A stretch of DNA of 38,224 bases from Bacteriovoracaceae bacterium UBA7317 (lineage in GTDB: Bacteria > Bdellovibrionota > Bacteriovoracia > Bacteriovoracales > Bacteriovoracaceae): positions 1,552-39,775 of the forward strand of contig DKQD01000210.1 of the NCBI GenBank assembly GCA_002474345.1. Direction: 5' to 3'. The first letter of the stretch is position 1. Each line of letters opens with the position of its first letter. Shown one piece after another: positions 1-8,942 of the stretch. Under the pieces are notes generated by a model that saw only the letters and a list, made by a program, of their open reading frames with translations, made no database searches and was not told where the DNA came from. A program made the translations under genes and the position numbers.

Positions 1-782
1 TGAGCGCCAATTCCAATTCTTCCTTCATTTAAGGTCTCGATAGCAATTTTATAACCTTTACCAATTTCTCCAAGAACATTTTCTTTGGGGACTCTGCAAT
101 TGTCGAAAATAAGTTCACAAGTTGAGCTTGCTCTAATTCCTAGCTTGTCTTCTTTTTTTCCAAGACTGAAGCCTTCAAAGCTTTTTTCAACAATAAAAGC
201 TGTAATCCCTTTATAGCCTTCACTAGGGTTTAAGTTTGCAAAAACAAGAAAAAAGTCTGCTTCGTCAGCATTTGTTATCCATAATTTATGACCTTTTAAA
301 AGGTAGTGGTCACCTTTATCTTCGGCCTTTAGCTTTAAAGCGAAGGCATCAGAACCACTGGAGCTTTCACTTAAAGCATAGGACCCAACCCATTCAGTAG
401 CAAGTTTTGGAAGGTATGTTTCTTTTTGGGCATCTGTTCCCCATTTTAAGACGGCATTTGTAACAAGAGTATTTTGGACATCCATTAAAACACTAACAGA
501 TCCATCAATTCGTCCAATTTCTTCAATAGCAAGACAAGCTGATGTAAAAGTACTTCCTGTGCCGCCAAAGGCTTCGGGTGTCTCTATTCCCATCATCCCC
601 ATTTCAAAGAGCTTTTTAACAAGCCCCGGGTCCATTTTTGATTCTTGGTCCATTTTACTGACAAGAGGTTTTATTTCGCCCTCAGCAAACTCCCTAACAG
701 CAAGTTTGAAATCATTTTCTTCCGTTGAAAGGGTTGTTAATGCTGGATGAAAAATGGGGGGAACGGCAGGCGAATTTGACAT
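1..782 (-). CDS. Acyl-CoA dehydrogenase, short/branched-chain type (3' end outside window)
   Basis: This gene is read on the minus strand from ATG at 782 and runs off the window at base 1, leaving about 260 codons of a family usually near 380. It would catalyse the first, FAD-dependent oxidation of beta-oxidation, making a trans-2-enoyl-CoA. Visible landmarks are an N-terminal helical domain, the flavin-site stretch YALSESSSGSDAFALK, the KLWITNA segment, and the RASSTCEL and LNEGRIGIGA segments. These resemble the short/branched-chain (ACADSB) and butyryl-CoA subfamily. The catalytic Glu near the C-terminus is not in the window. The start has a good AGGGAG ribosome site. It lies downstream of fadBA on the same strand but behind a terminator, so it probably has its own promoter. 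The enzyme class is certain; the exact substrate is not. Confidence 0.93.
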   Translation of the reverse strand, partial: MSNSPAVPPIFHPALTTLSTEENDFKLAVREFAEGEIKPLVSKMDQESKMDPGLVKKLFEMGMMGIETPEAFGGTGSTFTSACLAIEEIGRIDGSVSVLMDVQNTLVTNAVLKWGTDAQKETYLPKLATEWVGSYALSESSSGSDAFALKLKAEDKGDHYLLKGHKLWITNADEADFFLVFANLNPSEGYKGITAFIVEKSFEGFSLGKKEDKLGIRASSTCELIFDNCRVPKENVLGEIGKGYKIAIETLNEGRIGIGA

Positions 783-837
783 GGTGGACTCCCTAGTTAA
801 GTTAAGTGAAAAACAGTTTTAAAAAACGGCTAACTTT

Positions 838-866
838 ATCATAACGCATAAGGTAGTTAGCGTCAT
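838..866 (-). promoter_or_regulatory. Putative promoter of the acyl-CoA dehydrogenase gene
   Basis: Read on the minus strand, there is a -35 like ATGACG (861-866), a 17-base spacer, and a -10 TATGAT (838-843). It sits about 55 bases upstream of the dehydrogenase ATG. The -10 is flanked by an inverted repeat CTAACT (830-835) / AGTTAG (855-860), which could be an operator. A second inverted repeat, TTACGG/CCGTAA (878-899), lies just upstream. This is pattern matching only. Confidence 0.45.
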
Positions 867-913
867 CGAATTTCGAGTTACGGCTTTTTCATACCGTAAT
901 TAATCGACTTTAG

Positions 914-964
914 ACAGAAAAAACTATTGAGACCTGCCTTACCTTAAAGGTCCCAATAGTTTTA
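914..964 (-). terminator. Rho-independent terminator after fadA
   Basis: A long inverted repeat has arms around 918-935 and 948-964. The stem contains ACTATTG.GACCT paired with AGGTC.CAATAGT. On the minus strand it is followed by a run of T, about 20 bases beyond the fadA stop. It separates the fadBA operon from the acyl-CoA dehydrogenase gene. Confidence 0.8.
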
Positions 965-984
965 AGCGTTTTTTAAATCGTGTG

Positions 985-2163
<1,179 letters not shown>

Positions 2164-4320
2164 TTACACTAATGGATAGAAAAGTTTATTTTCTTTGATC
2201 ATTTGTTCTATTAACTGTGGCAACTCGTAAGCTTTACCTAAGGCTTCGTATTTTTTGGCAAGCTTTTGAAGGTTGTCCAGACCCATTTTGTCTGCGTATT
2301 TTAAAGCTCCTGCCCTAAAAGGAGGAAAGCCCAGTCCCAAAATAAGACCCATATCAACTTCAGAAGCTGTTTTGACAATTTTATCGTCAAGGCACCTTGC
2401 ACTTTCAAAAATCATAGGGATCATCATTCTTTCGACAATTTCATCATCACTTATTTCGATCTCTTGCTTGTAATGAGTCTTTAGGATTTCGTAGACATTG
2501 CCGTTTAATGTCTTTTTAAGTTTTCCTTTTTTATCTTTTTTGTATTCATAAAACCCAACGCCATTTTTTTGGCCTAGTCTCTTATTTTTGACCATGATTT
2601 CAACAATGGTTTCTTCTCCATCACCTCCCATGCGGTCTGGAAAGCCTTCGGCCATAATTTTTCCACCGTGGACACCTGTATCGAGACCCACGACGTCAAG
2701 TAGGTAGGCAGGTCCCATCGGCCAACCAAATTTTTCCATAACTTTATCAATTCTTTTAAAATCAACTCCATCCCTTACAAGACGGATAAATCCATTGAAG
2801 TAAGGAAAGAGGATTCTATTGACGAGAAAGCCTGGGCAATCGTTAACGACGATTGGTGTTTTTCCCATCTTAAGCGCGTAGGCCACCGTTCTTGAAACTG
2901 TTTCATCCGATGTTTTTTCACCTCTAATGACTTCAACTAGGGGCATTCTATGAACAGGATTAAAAAAGTGCATCCCACAAAACTGCTCAGGCCTTTTTAA
3001 GTTACTTGCTAATTGAGTGATTGAAATAGTCGATGTGTTACTCGCAAGAACCGCGCCTGAGTCAATAGAGTCTTCTGTTTCAGCGAGAACGCTTGCTTTT
3101 ATCTTAGGGTTTTCAACAACAGCTTCAACCACGAGGTCAACCTCTTTAAAATCTCCATAGCTTAAAGTAGGAGAGATCTGATTTAAGATTTGACCCATTT
3201 TTTTAGAATCAACTTTTTTTCTCTTTAGCTGCTTTTGAAGAAGTCCTGAAGCCTCATTTAAACCGAGGTCAAGTGCCTTGTCATTGATATCCTTCATGAT
3301 GATAGGAGTTCCTTTTGAGGAACTTTGGTAGGCAATCCCGCCACCCATGATCCCAGCACCGAGCACAGCTGCTTTGTTTGTTGGCTTAGCTTCTTTTGTG
3401 ATTTTCTTACTTGTTTTTTTAAGATATTGGTCTCCCAAAAAAACAGTGACTAGACCTTCAGCTGCAGGACTCTTAATAAGACCAACAAAAGCCTTCGTTT
3501 CAATTGCTAGGGCCTCATCTCTTAAAAGACCAGCAGCTTTTTGCATAACCCCAATAGCAGTGACAGGAGCAGGGTAGTGAGGCCCGGCCATCTGAGCAAC
3601 GAATCCTTTAGCCGTTTCAAAAGTCATCATAGACTCGACTTCATTAAGCCCCAAAGGAGCTTTCTTAAGCTCGGCCCTTTTTTTCCAGTCAAGCTTGCCG
3701 TCGATGGCCCTTTTTAGAATATCTCTGGCAGCATTTTCTAAATAATCTGGTTCAACGACAGCATCTAATGCGCCAACTTTAAGAGCGTCTTCTGGTCTCC
3801 ATTGTTTTCCAGAAGTTATCCATTCTATGGCCTGGTCTGCTCCAGTTAGGCGAGGAAGCCTCACCGTACCGCCCCAACCAGGGATGATTCCTAGTTTGGT
3901 TTCTAAAAGGCCAACTTTAGTTTTGGGAGTCCCAACCCTGTAGTCCGTTGTTAGGCAAATTTCAAATCCACCCCCAAAAGCGAAGCCATTGATGGCCGTT
4001 ACAGTTGGGTAGGGAAGGTCTTCAAAACCGTTAAAGACTTTATTTGTGTTTGTAAGCCATGAAGCCATTTGCTCATCGCTCATTTTCATATGGCCAAGGA
4101 ATTCAAAAATGTCTGCGCCAAGAATAAAATGTTCTTTTTGGCTTTTTAAAAGAAGACCTTTAATTCCATCGGTCTTTTTTATAGACTCTAAGCATTGTCC
4201 CAATTCATCAAGTGTTAGTTTATTAAAGACGTTCGTGCTTTCCCCAATAAGGTCAAAAGTTAAAAGCGCGATGCCGTCCTCGGAAGCTTGGCATTGGATG
4301 GCCTTTCCTTGAAAGATCAT
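2164..4320 (-). CDS. fadB: Fatty oxidation complex alpha subunit (enoyl-CoA hydratase / 3-hydroxyacyl-CoA dehydrogenase)
   Basis: This bifunctional subunit hydrates enoyl-CoA and then oxidises 3-hydroxyacyl-CoA with NAD. The N-terminal third is a crotonase fold, with an oxyanion-hole stretch NGFAFGGGFEICL and the active-site region ETKLGIIPGWGGTVRLPR. Next comes the NAD-binding GAGIMGGGIAYQSSSKG motif, then the dehydrogenase catalytic region GMHFFNPVHRMPLVEV and the C-terminal helical domain. I chose the ATG at 4320 (718 residues). It has AGGAG eight bases upstream, aligns with the usual FadB/FadJ N-terminus, and gives the family length. An in-frame TTG at 4353 is less likely. It is the first gene of a two-gene operon with fadA. 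Confidence 0.96.
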   Translation of the reverse strand: MIFQGKAIQCQASEDGIALLTFDLIGESTNVFNKLTLDELGQCLESIKKTDGIKGLLLKSQKEHFILGADIFEFLGHMKMSDEQMASWLTNTNKVFNGFEDLPYPTVTAINGFAFGGGFEICLTTDYRVGTPKTKVGLLETKLGIIPGWGGTVRLPRLTGADQAIEWITSGKQWRPEDALKVGALDAVVEPDYLENAARDILKRAIDGKLDWKKRAELKKAPLGLNEVESMMTFETAKGFVAQMAGPHYPAPVTAIGVMQKAAGLLRDEALAIETKAFVGLIKSPAAEGLVTVFLGDQYLKKTSKKITKEAKPTNKAAVLGAGIMGGGIAYQSSSKGTPIIMKDINDKALDLGLNEASGLLQKQLKRKKVDSKKMGQILNQISPTLSYGDFKEVDLVVEAVVENPKIKASVLAETEDSIDSGAVLASNTSTISITQLASNLKRPEQFCGMHFFNPVHRMPLVEVIRGEKTSDETVSRTVAYALKMGKTPIVVNDCPGFLVNRILFPYFNGFIRLVRDGVDFKRIDKVMEKFGWPMGPAYLLDVVGLDTGVHGGKIMAEGFPDRMGGDGEETIVEIMVKNKRLGQKNGVGFYEYKKDKKGKLKKTLNGNVYEILKTHYKQEIEISDDEIVERMMIPMIFESARCLDDKIVKTASEVDMGLILGLGFPPFRAGALKYADKMGLDNLQKLAKKYEALGKAYELPQLIEQMIKENKLFYPLV

Positions 4321-4475
4321 AAGGAGGACTCCTTTGTAAGTTTTTATTGGCAACTACTATAACCAAGGCACGAACGGAAAGAAAAGGATTGGTGTTCTTT
4401 TTTTGGGTTTATCTTTTGAGTCGTTTACGTGTCTAACCTCATTATACGACGCAAAAGCATTTCGTGGTATGGAAA

Positions 4476-5249
4476 TTAGAAGCTGGCTTCCATGAGAGAC
4501 AAGTTTTTAGAGCGTCTTTCTGTTAGATCTTTAATGACTTCAGTTTTGAAGAATTCAGCTTTAAGAGATTCAGTGTCGAGGTCCTTTGAAATCATTGAAC
4601 TTTTTGCTTCGATTAAATCGCCGTTTGGCCCAAACGGCTTTTTAAGCTTAAGTGAGTTCTTATATTCGAAAATATCAATTGATTCGAGCCTTACATGAAT
4701 TGTTTGGAAAAGTTTTGGCCATTTTTCGCCTGGTGCCTGAATATGGTGCATACCCCCGCTATAGATAATGAGCATTTTTCCCTCGCTCTTTTTTTGAAGG
4801 ATATCCGCAATCCCCCCTCTAATGGAGAGTTTCCGGCCTTGCTTATCCAAACCATTTTTTCTTTTCATCCGTCCTTCGGGAAAAAGGGCAACAATACTAG
4901 AATTATCAATGGACCCTAAAAACTGGCTCCAAGAATCATCCCTCTTTTGGCTTACAAAGGTTTTTTTGGAAGTTAGGTTTCTAAAAAGAAGTCCAAGAAT
5001 AGGCCTTTTCACGGTTTTTTCAGCGATAGGAGTCATACAATCTTTTGATGCCAGCCAAAGAAATTTATAGGGAAAAACACAAATAAGAAAAAGGTCAAAA
5101 AGAGAGGTGTGATTAATCCAGGCAATGACTTTGACAGAATTCCAGTCAGTTTCTTGCCCATCAGTTGTTTTCTTATCGAATGAAAAAAAGAGATGGCCTA
5201 TAGTTTTTACGAGGCCTAACATGCAAAAAACAAAAACTCTTCGCGCCAC
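4476..5249 (-). CDS. 1-acyl-glycerol-3-phosphate acyltransferase-like protein (PlsC family)
   Basis: The protein has the glycerolipid acyltransferase signature. NHTSLFD carries the catalytic His-x4-Asp (His47 and Asp52 from the GTG start), and LFPEGRMKRKNG is the phosphate-binding motif. A hydrophobic N-terminal stretch suggests attachment to the inner membrane. It probably acylates lysophosphatidate or another lysolipid. Two starts compete. TTG at 5327 would overlap the upstream gene by 46 bases. GTG at 5249 has an AAGGAT ribosome site seven bases upstream and begins 32 bases after the upstream stop. I prefer GTG (257 residues). The acceptor lipid cannot be read from the sequence. Confidence 0.85.
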   Translation of the reverse strand: MARRVFVFCMLGLVKTIGHLFFSFDKKTTDGQETDWNSVKVIAWINHTSLFDLFLICVFPYKFLWLASKDCMTPIAEKTVKRPILGLLFRNLTSKKTFVSQKRDDSWSQFLGSIDNSSIVALFPEGRMKRKNGLDKQGRKLSIRGGIADILQKKSEGKMLIIYSGGMHHIQAPGEKWPKLFQTIHVRLESIDIFEYKNSLKLKKPFGPNGDLIEAKSSMISKDLDTESLKAEFFKTEVIKDLTERRSKNLSLMEASF

Positions 5250-5281
5250 AAGGATATCCTTTTTTAAGCTATTGTATGTTT

Positions 5282-5803
5282 TTAATTTTGTGTTGTGTTC
5301 TTTGGTAGACTCTGATGAAGCCGCCAAAGGCTAAATCTAATATAAAATTGAATGAACTTGGCCGTCAAAAAATTACTATTGAAACTGATTCGCCATTCAA
5401 GCATTGTTTTTGATTGTGAAACTGTTTTGAGGCACATATCTCCGATATGATCTTTCATCAAAGGAGAGGGAGAACCTTTATATTGAATATGCTTATAGGG
5501 CCTGTATTTGGTTATTTCTTCATCGATAATTTTAAAACTTAAAATAGGGGCACTAACGCGCCTAACGTGGCCTATTCCAAAGGGACTTTTAGGCTCTTTA
5601 GAGGATTTGTAATTGGAAAATGGCCCTAGCCAATTTTTTAACTTTGAAGTGTCAACAAGCCAGAAAAAAAGTTCCTCTTTGGGCTTCTCAAGAAAAGTTT
5701 TGAAAAAGAGTTGCCGCTCTCCGATATGTTCCTTATTTTCCCAGCAGGAAGGCCATGCCAGAGATGCATTTAAAACCAGGAATAGAGCTAAAAAATTTTT
5801 CAT
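5282..5803 (-). CDS. Secreted SRPBCC (START-like/polyketide cyclase) family protein
   Basis: This 173-residue protein has an N-terminal signal peptide (MKNFLALFLVLNASLA, likely cleaved after Ala16). A single domain follows whose pattern suggests the SRPBCC hydrophobic-pocket fold: a FFWLVDTSKLKNWLGPF region, GIGHVRRVSAPILSFKI, a YRPYKHIQYKG strand, and a long C-terminal helix from about 145. Such domains bind lipids or other hydrophobic ligands. The ligand is unknown. It lies upstream of the PlsC-like gene on the same strand, and a short gap suggests co-transcription, so a role in lipid handling is possible but inferred. AAGGAT sits upstream of the ATG. Confidence 0.7.
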   Translation of the reverse strand: MKNFLALFLVLNASLAWPSCWENKEHIGERQLFFKTFLEKPKEELFFWLVDTSKLKNWLGPFSNYKSSKEPKSPFGIGHVRRVSAPILSFKIIDEEITKYRPYKHIQYKGSPSPLMKDHIGDMCLKTVSQSKTMLEWRISFNSNFLTAKFIQFYIRFSLWRLHQSLPKNTTQN

Positions 5804-5949
5804 TTATTTTTATCCTTAATTGAACCTTTATCAATACTTTATTTTTTATTATTATTTTACTTTATTGAAAATGCACTAATAATCTAATGTAAGTTCTTAG
5901 AGTTTTTAAAAAAATTAAGGCATTTTTACCTAAAAAAAGGAAATCTTTT

Positions 5950-6651
5950 ATGCCAATGAATGAGGCTTTTAAATCCAAAATTATAGGTCACCGGGGTGCA
6001 ATGGGTGAGTACCCTGAGAATACTTTAGGTTCGATTGAGTGGGCATTAAAAAAAGGCTGTGATGGTGTAGAAATTGATATCCACCTCTCCTTAGATGGTG
6101 AACTTGTTGTAATTCATGATTCGACCTTGATGAGGACAACAAAAGAGAAGGGATTCGTTAAAGAAAAAAAATTTGAGGATCTTAGGAAACTTGATGCTGG
6201 CAAGGGGGAAAAAATACCTTCCCTTGAAGAAGTCCTTAATCTTGTAAAGAGTTTTCAAGGAACAGTTATTTTTGTTGAAATAAAAGTTCCAGGTTGTGAG
6301 CAAAAAGTTATAAATGCATTAAATAAAACTGAAATGGAATCTCGGTCTATTGTGAAGTGCTTTCACCATCTTCCCCTTAAGAAAATAAAAGAGCTAAACT
6401 CCAAGATTAAGACACATTGTCTTATCTATGGGCGCCCTTTGAATCCTGTCGAAATTGTGAAAGCTTGTCAGGCAGATGGACTAAGTATTTCAAATGAAAC
6501 TGTTGATACTGACCTGGCCAAAGAATGCCATCAAGCTGGAGTTGAACTTACCTTGTGGAATGCAAACTCTGTCTCTGAAAAAAATACCTTTCAAAAAATG
6601 GGGTTTGACTATATTTGTACCGACTATCCGTCAATTCTTTTGAAAGAGTAA
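5950..6651 (+). CDS. Glycerophosphodiester phosphodiesterase
   Basis: It hydrolyses glycerophosphodiesters from phospholipid turnover to glycerol-3-phosphate and an alcohol. The 233 residues show the GDPD catalytic pattern: GHRGAMGEYPENT near the N-terminus (His-Arg and Glu-Asn-Thr), then GVEIDIHLSLDGELVVIHD with the metal-binding Glu/Asp and second catalytic His, then IFVEIK, and a C-terminal LWNAN plus CTDYP. There is no signal peptide, so it is the cytoplasmic UgpQ-like type rather than GlpQ. The ATG has AAGGA seven bases upstream. Its 3' end overlaps the convergent plsB gene by 28 bases. Product glycerol-3-phosphate is the substrate of PlsB, a sensible neighbour. Confidence 0.93.
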   Translation: MPMNEAFKSKIIGHRGAMGEYPENTLGSIEWALKKGCDGVEIDIHLSLDGELVVIHDSTLMRTTKEKGFVKEKKFEDLRKLDAGKGEKIPSLEEVLNLVKSFQGTVIFVEIKVPGCEQKVINALNKTEMESRSIVKCFHHLPLKKIKELNSKIKTHCLIYGRPLNPVEIVKACQADGLSISNETVDTDLAKECHQAGVELTLWNANSVSEKNTFQKMGFDYICTDYPSILLKE

Positions 6652-8924
6652 TTGTCTTTTATAGGTTGAAGAGTGTCGAGTGTAGAAGTTATTTGTTCAT
6701 GAGTATAACTTTTATCCCGATACCCTTTACCGATTTCTGTTAACCCCTCAAAGGCAGTCATAAATAGTGATTCGGGCAAGGTAATTAGATCTTCCGACTC
6801 TATTTTATTAAACTCTTTTTTAAAAAATGAAGGAAAGCCTTTATCCTCTTTTGGTAAATTGTGAGACTCGGTTTTATTTAAAATGGAAAGACCATGGTAA
6901 TAAGTCTCTAGAATATAAAAGACAGATCTTCCTTTCAATTTCCTTTCTTTTACTTTTTGACTTAATTCTCCCGTAATTTCCTTTTTCACTTTTTTGTGAA
7001 AGTAAAAGTCATATTTGAGGAGGTTAAAAAGGTTAAGGGCATTTTGATAACCACTCTTTCCTAACTCCAGTATTTCATCAACACAAAAGAAATGGAGGAT
7101 TGTGTTTTTATAGTAGGTAGCGATTCCTCTTTTTTCAAAAGGGACAAATAGCTTATTATTTTTTGAATTTCTCTGAATTACTTTAAGCTTAGTTAATTCA
7201 TAAATTGAGTCTAAGAGAACGAGTTCGAAATGAGTTATTAACTTTTTTTCAAAGGGTGCATGGATATGCTCTAAATAATCTAGTTCATTCTTAATATATT
7301 CCGCCAACTCGTCTTGAGAAAGCTCCCCTTCAGGACAATCGAGAAGGCATAAACTAATGAGAGAAACCATATTAACTCCTCTCACTTTATTTATTTCGTG
7401 TCCTATTTCAAACGCTAGTTTTTGAAGTATTTCCCTTTTTTTTGGTTTAGTAAGACTTTCTCTATCTAGAAGGTTTTCAGTATGTTGGTCGAGGTGAATT
7501 TCACCTCCAAGACTGACTGAGACTTTTCCAAACCTCCTCCTTAAAACCCGCGCCGCTTTTAAAAATGTGAAAAAACTTTCTTTTTCTTTTTTTTCACCTT
7601 TAAGTTCCCTGACATACTGGGCACCTTCCATAACCTGTTCATATTGTATGCAAAGAGGAAGAAAAACGACGGGATACTTACCTTTGTAAAGAGACGATTC
7701 TAGTATCCATGAAAGCATTCCAAAGCGGGGAGGTAGGAGTTTACCGGTTCTACTTCTTCCACCTTCAAAGTAAAACTCTATATTAAATTTATGAGTCACT
7801 AAAAAGTTAATATAGTTTTTGAATATAAGAAGGTAGAGATCATCGTCGCTAAACTTTCGCCTCAGAAAAAAAGCTCCGCAGCGTCTTAATATAGGCCCTA
7901 ATGGCCAAAAATTCATATTTATTCCTGCTGCAATGAAAGGGGTAGCTAGGTGGTTTTTATAGAGTAGGTAGAATATAGTGGGAAAATCAAAGTTACTTTG
8001 ATGATTTGGTACAAAAATGAGCGTGTTTTTTTTGGAAAGTTCACTTATTTTTGAAAGATCATCTTTGGAAATTGTGAAATCAGAAAAAAGAATTCTTAGA
8101 ACTTTTTCCAGAATTGTAACAAATATCCGAATCATGAAGGGTTGCGGGCGGCCATCTATTTCAGAAACTATTTTGGCCATATCTTTTTTGATCTTCTTTG
8201 CTTGGGATGAGTTTAAGTTTTTAAATAGGTCCTTAAGTTCAGGGAGTTTTAAAATCCAATCCAAAACGAATTCAGGACTTTTTGATCTTTCACCAAAAAT
8301 TAATTTTTTTTCTCTCGATTGCCGAGCAAAGAATTGGTCTATCCAGTCTTGACTGTAGACCGTTAGCTCTTCTTTATTAAACTCAGAGATAAGTTTTTCA
8401 TCAAGAGTTAAGGTTTCCAATATCTTAATAACAAGATTTTTCTTGCGGAATGATTCTCCAAGAATTCGAACAAAGGAAATACTCTGAGTAAGGTTAATTA
8501 CTTTTATTGTTATGTATTCTAGAACTCTTCGAGGATGCCACCATAAGAAAATGGGAGTTAGGGTCAAGGGAGAATTTACTTTTCCTGCGTGATTATAAAT
8601 ATCCTCAAGTGCTTGTAGATGGTCAGACTCATTGTGTTTATAATCTCTTATATGAAGGAGGAAATTACCTGTTTTAAGGTCTGAAATTGTAAGATCTCCT
8701 GGCCTAGTAATTCCAAGAACCTTTTTGTTAGAAAATTGTATTGGAATTCCAGAGTGGTATAGTGCGGACTCAATAAGTTTTTCCTCAACTGAGTTTTTTG
8801 GGTTTGCCAAAAGAATATTAATGCCGTTTTTGGGCAAGTCTCTTTTTTTAAGGTTAAACCTTATCTTTTTTGTACCGAGGTAAAAGAAGAAATTTTTCCA
8901 AATGGTTGATGTAAATTTTCCCAT
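6624..8924 (-). CDS. plsB: Glycerol-3-phosphate 1-O-acyltransferase
   Basis: It catalyses the first acylation of phospholipid synthesis at the inner membrane. The 766 residues are close to the family's roughly 800. The acyltransferase core shows FVPNHQSNFDFPT with His308 and Asp313, INMNFWPLGPILRRCGAFFLRR, and the PlsB-specific FEGGRSRTGK (387-395). Long N- and C-terminal helical regions flank the core, as in PlsB but not PlsC. Its ATG has GAGGAA eight bases upstream and begins 18 bases after the stop of the DUF255 gene, so it is the third gene of the mmsA operon. Its 3' end overlaps the convergent phosphodiesterase gene. Confidence 0.94.
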   Translation of the reverse strand: MGKFTSTIWKNFFFYLGTKKIRFNLKKRDLPKNGINILLANPKNSVEEKLIESALYHSGIPIQFSNKKVLGITRPGDLTISDLKTGNFLLHIRDYKHNESDHLQALEDIYNHAGKVNSPLTLTPIFLWWHPRRVLEYITIKVINLTQSISFVRILGESFRKKNLVIKILETLTLDEKLISEFNKEELTVYSQDWIDQFFARQSREKKLIFGERSKSPEFVLDWILKLPELKDLFKNLNSSQAKKIKKDMAKIVSEIDGRPQPFMIRIFVTILEKVLRILFSDFTISKDDLSKISELSKKNTLIFVPNHQSNFDFPTIFYLLYKNHLATPFIAAGINMNFWPLGPILRRCGAFFLRRKFSDDDLYLLIFKNYINFLVTHKFNIEFYFEGGRSRTGKLLPPRFGMLSWILESSLYKGKYPVVFLPLCIQYEQVMEGAQYVRELKGEKKEKESFFTFLKAARVLRRRFGKVSVSLGGEIHLDQHTENLLDRESLTKPKKREILQKLAFEIGHEINKVRGVNMVSLISLCLLDCPEGELSQDELAEYIKNELDYLEHIHAPFEKKLITHFELVLLDSIYELTKLKVIQRNSKNNKLFVPFEKRGIATYYKNTILHFFCVDEILELGKSGYQNALNLFNLLKYDFYFHKKVKKEITGELSQKVKERKLKGRSVFYILETYYHGLSILNKTESHNLPKEDKGFPSFFKKEFNKIESEDLITLPESLFMTAFEGLTEIGKGYRDKSYTHEQITSTLDTLQPIKDNYSFKRIDG

Positions 8925-8942
8925 TTTACTTTTTCCTCAAAT

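Noticed and set aside
559..750. A 63-codon plus-strand frame in the acyl-CoA dehydrogenase gene
   Set aside because: It is antisense to a clear dehydrogenase coding region that continues to the window edge.
8017..8352. A 111-codon plus-strand open frame inside plsB
   Set aside because: It is antisense to the conserved acyltransferase region and has no recognisable domain.
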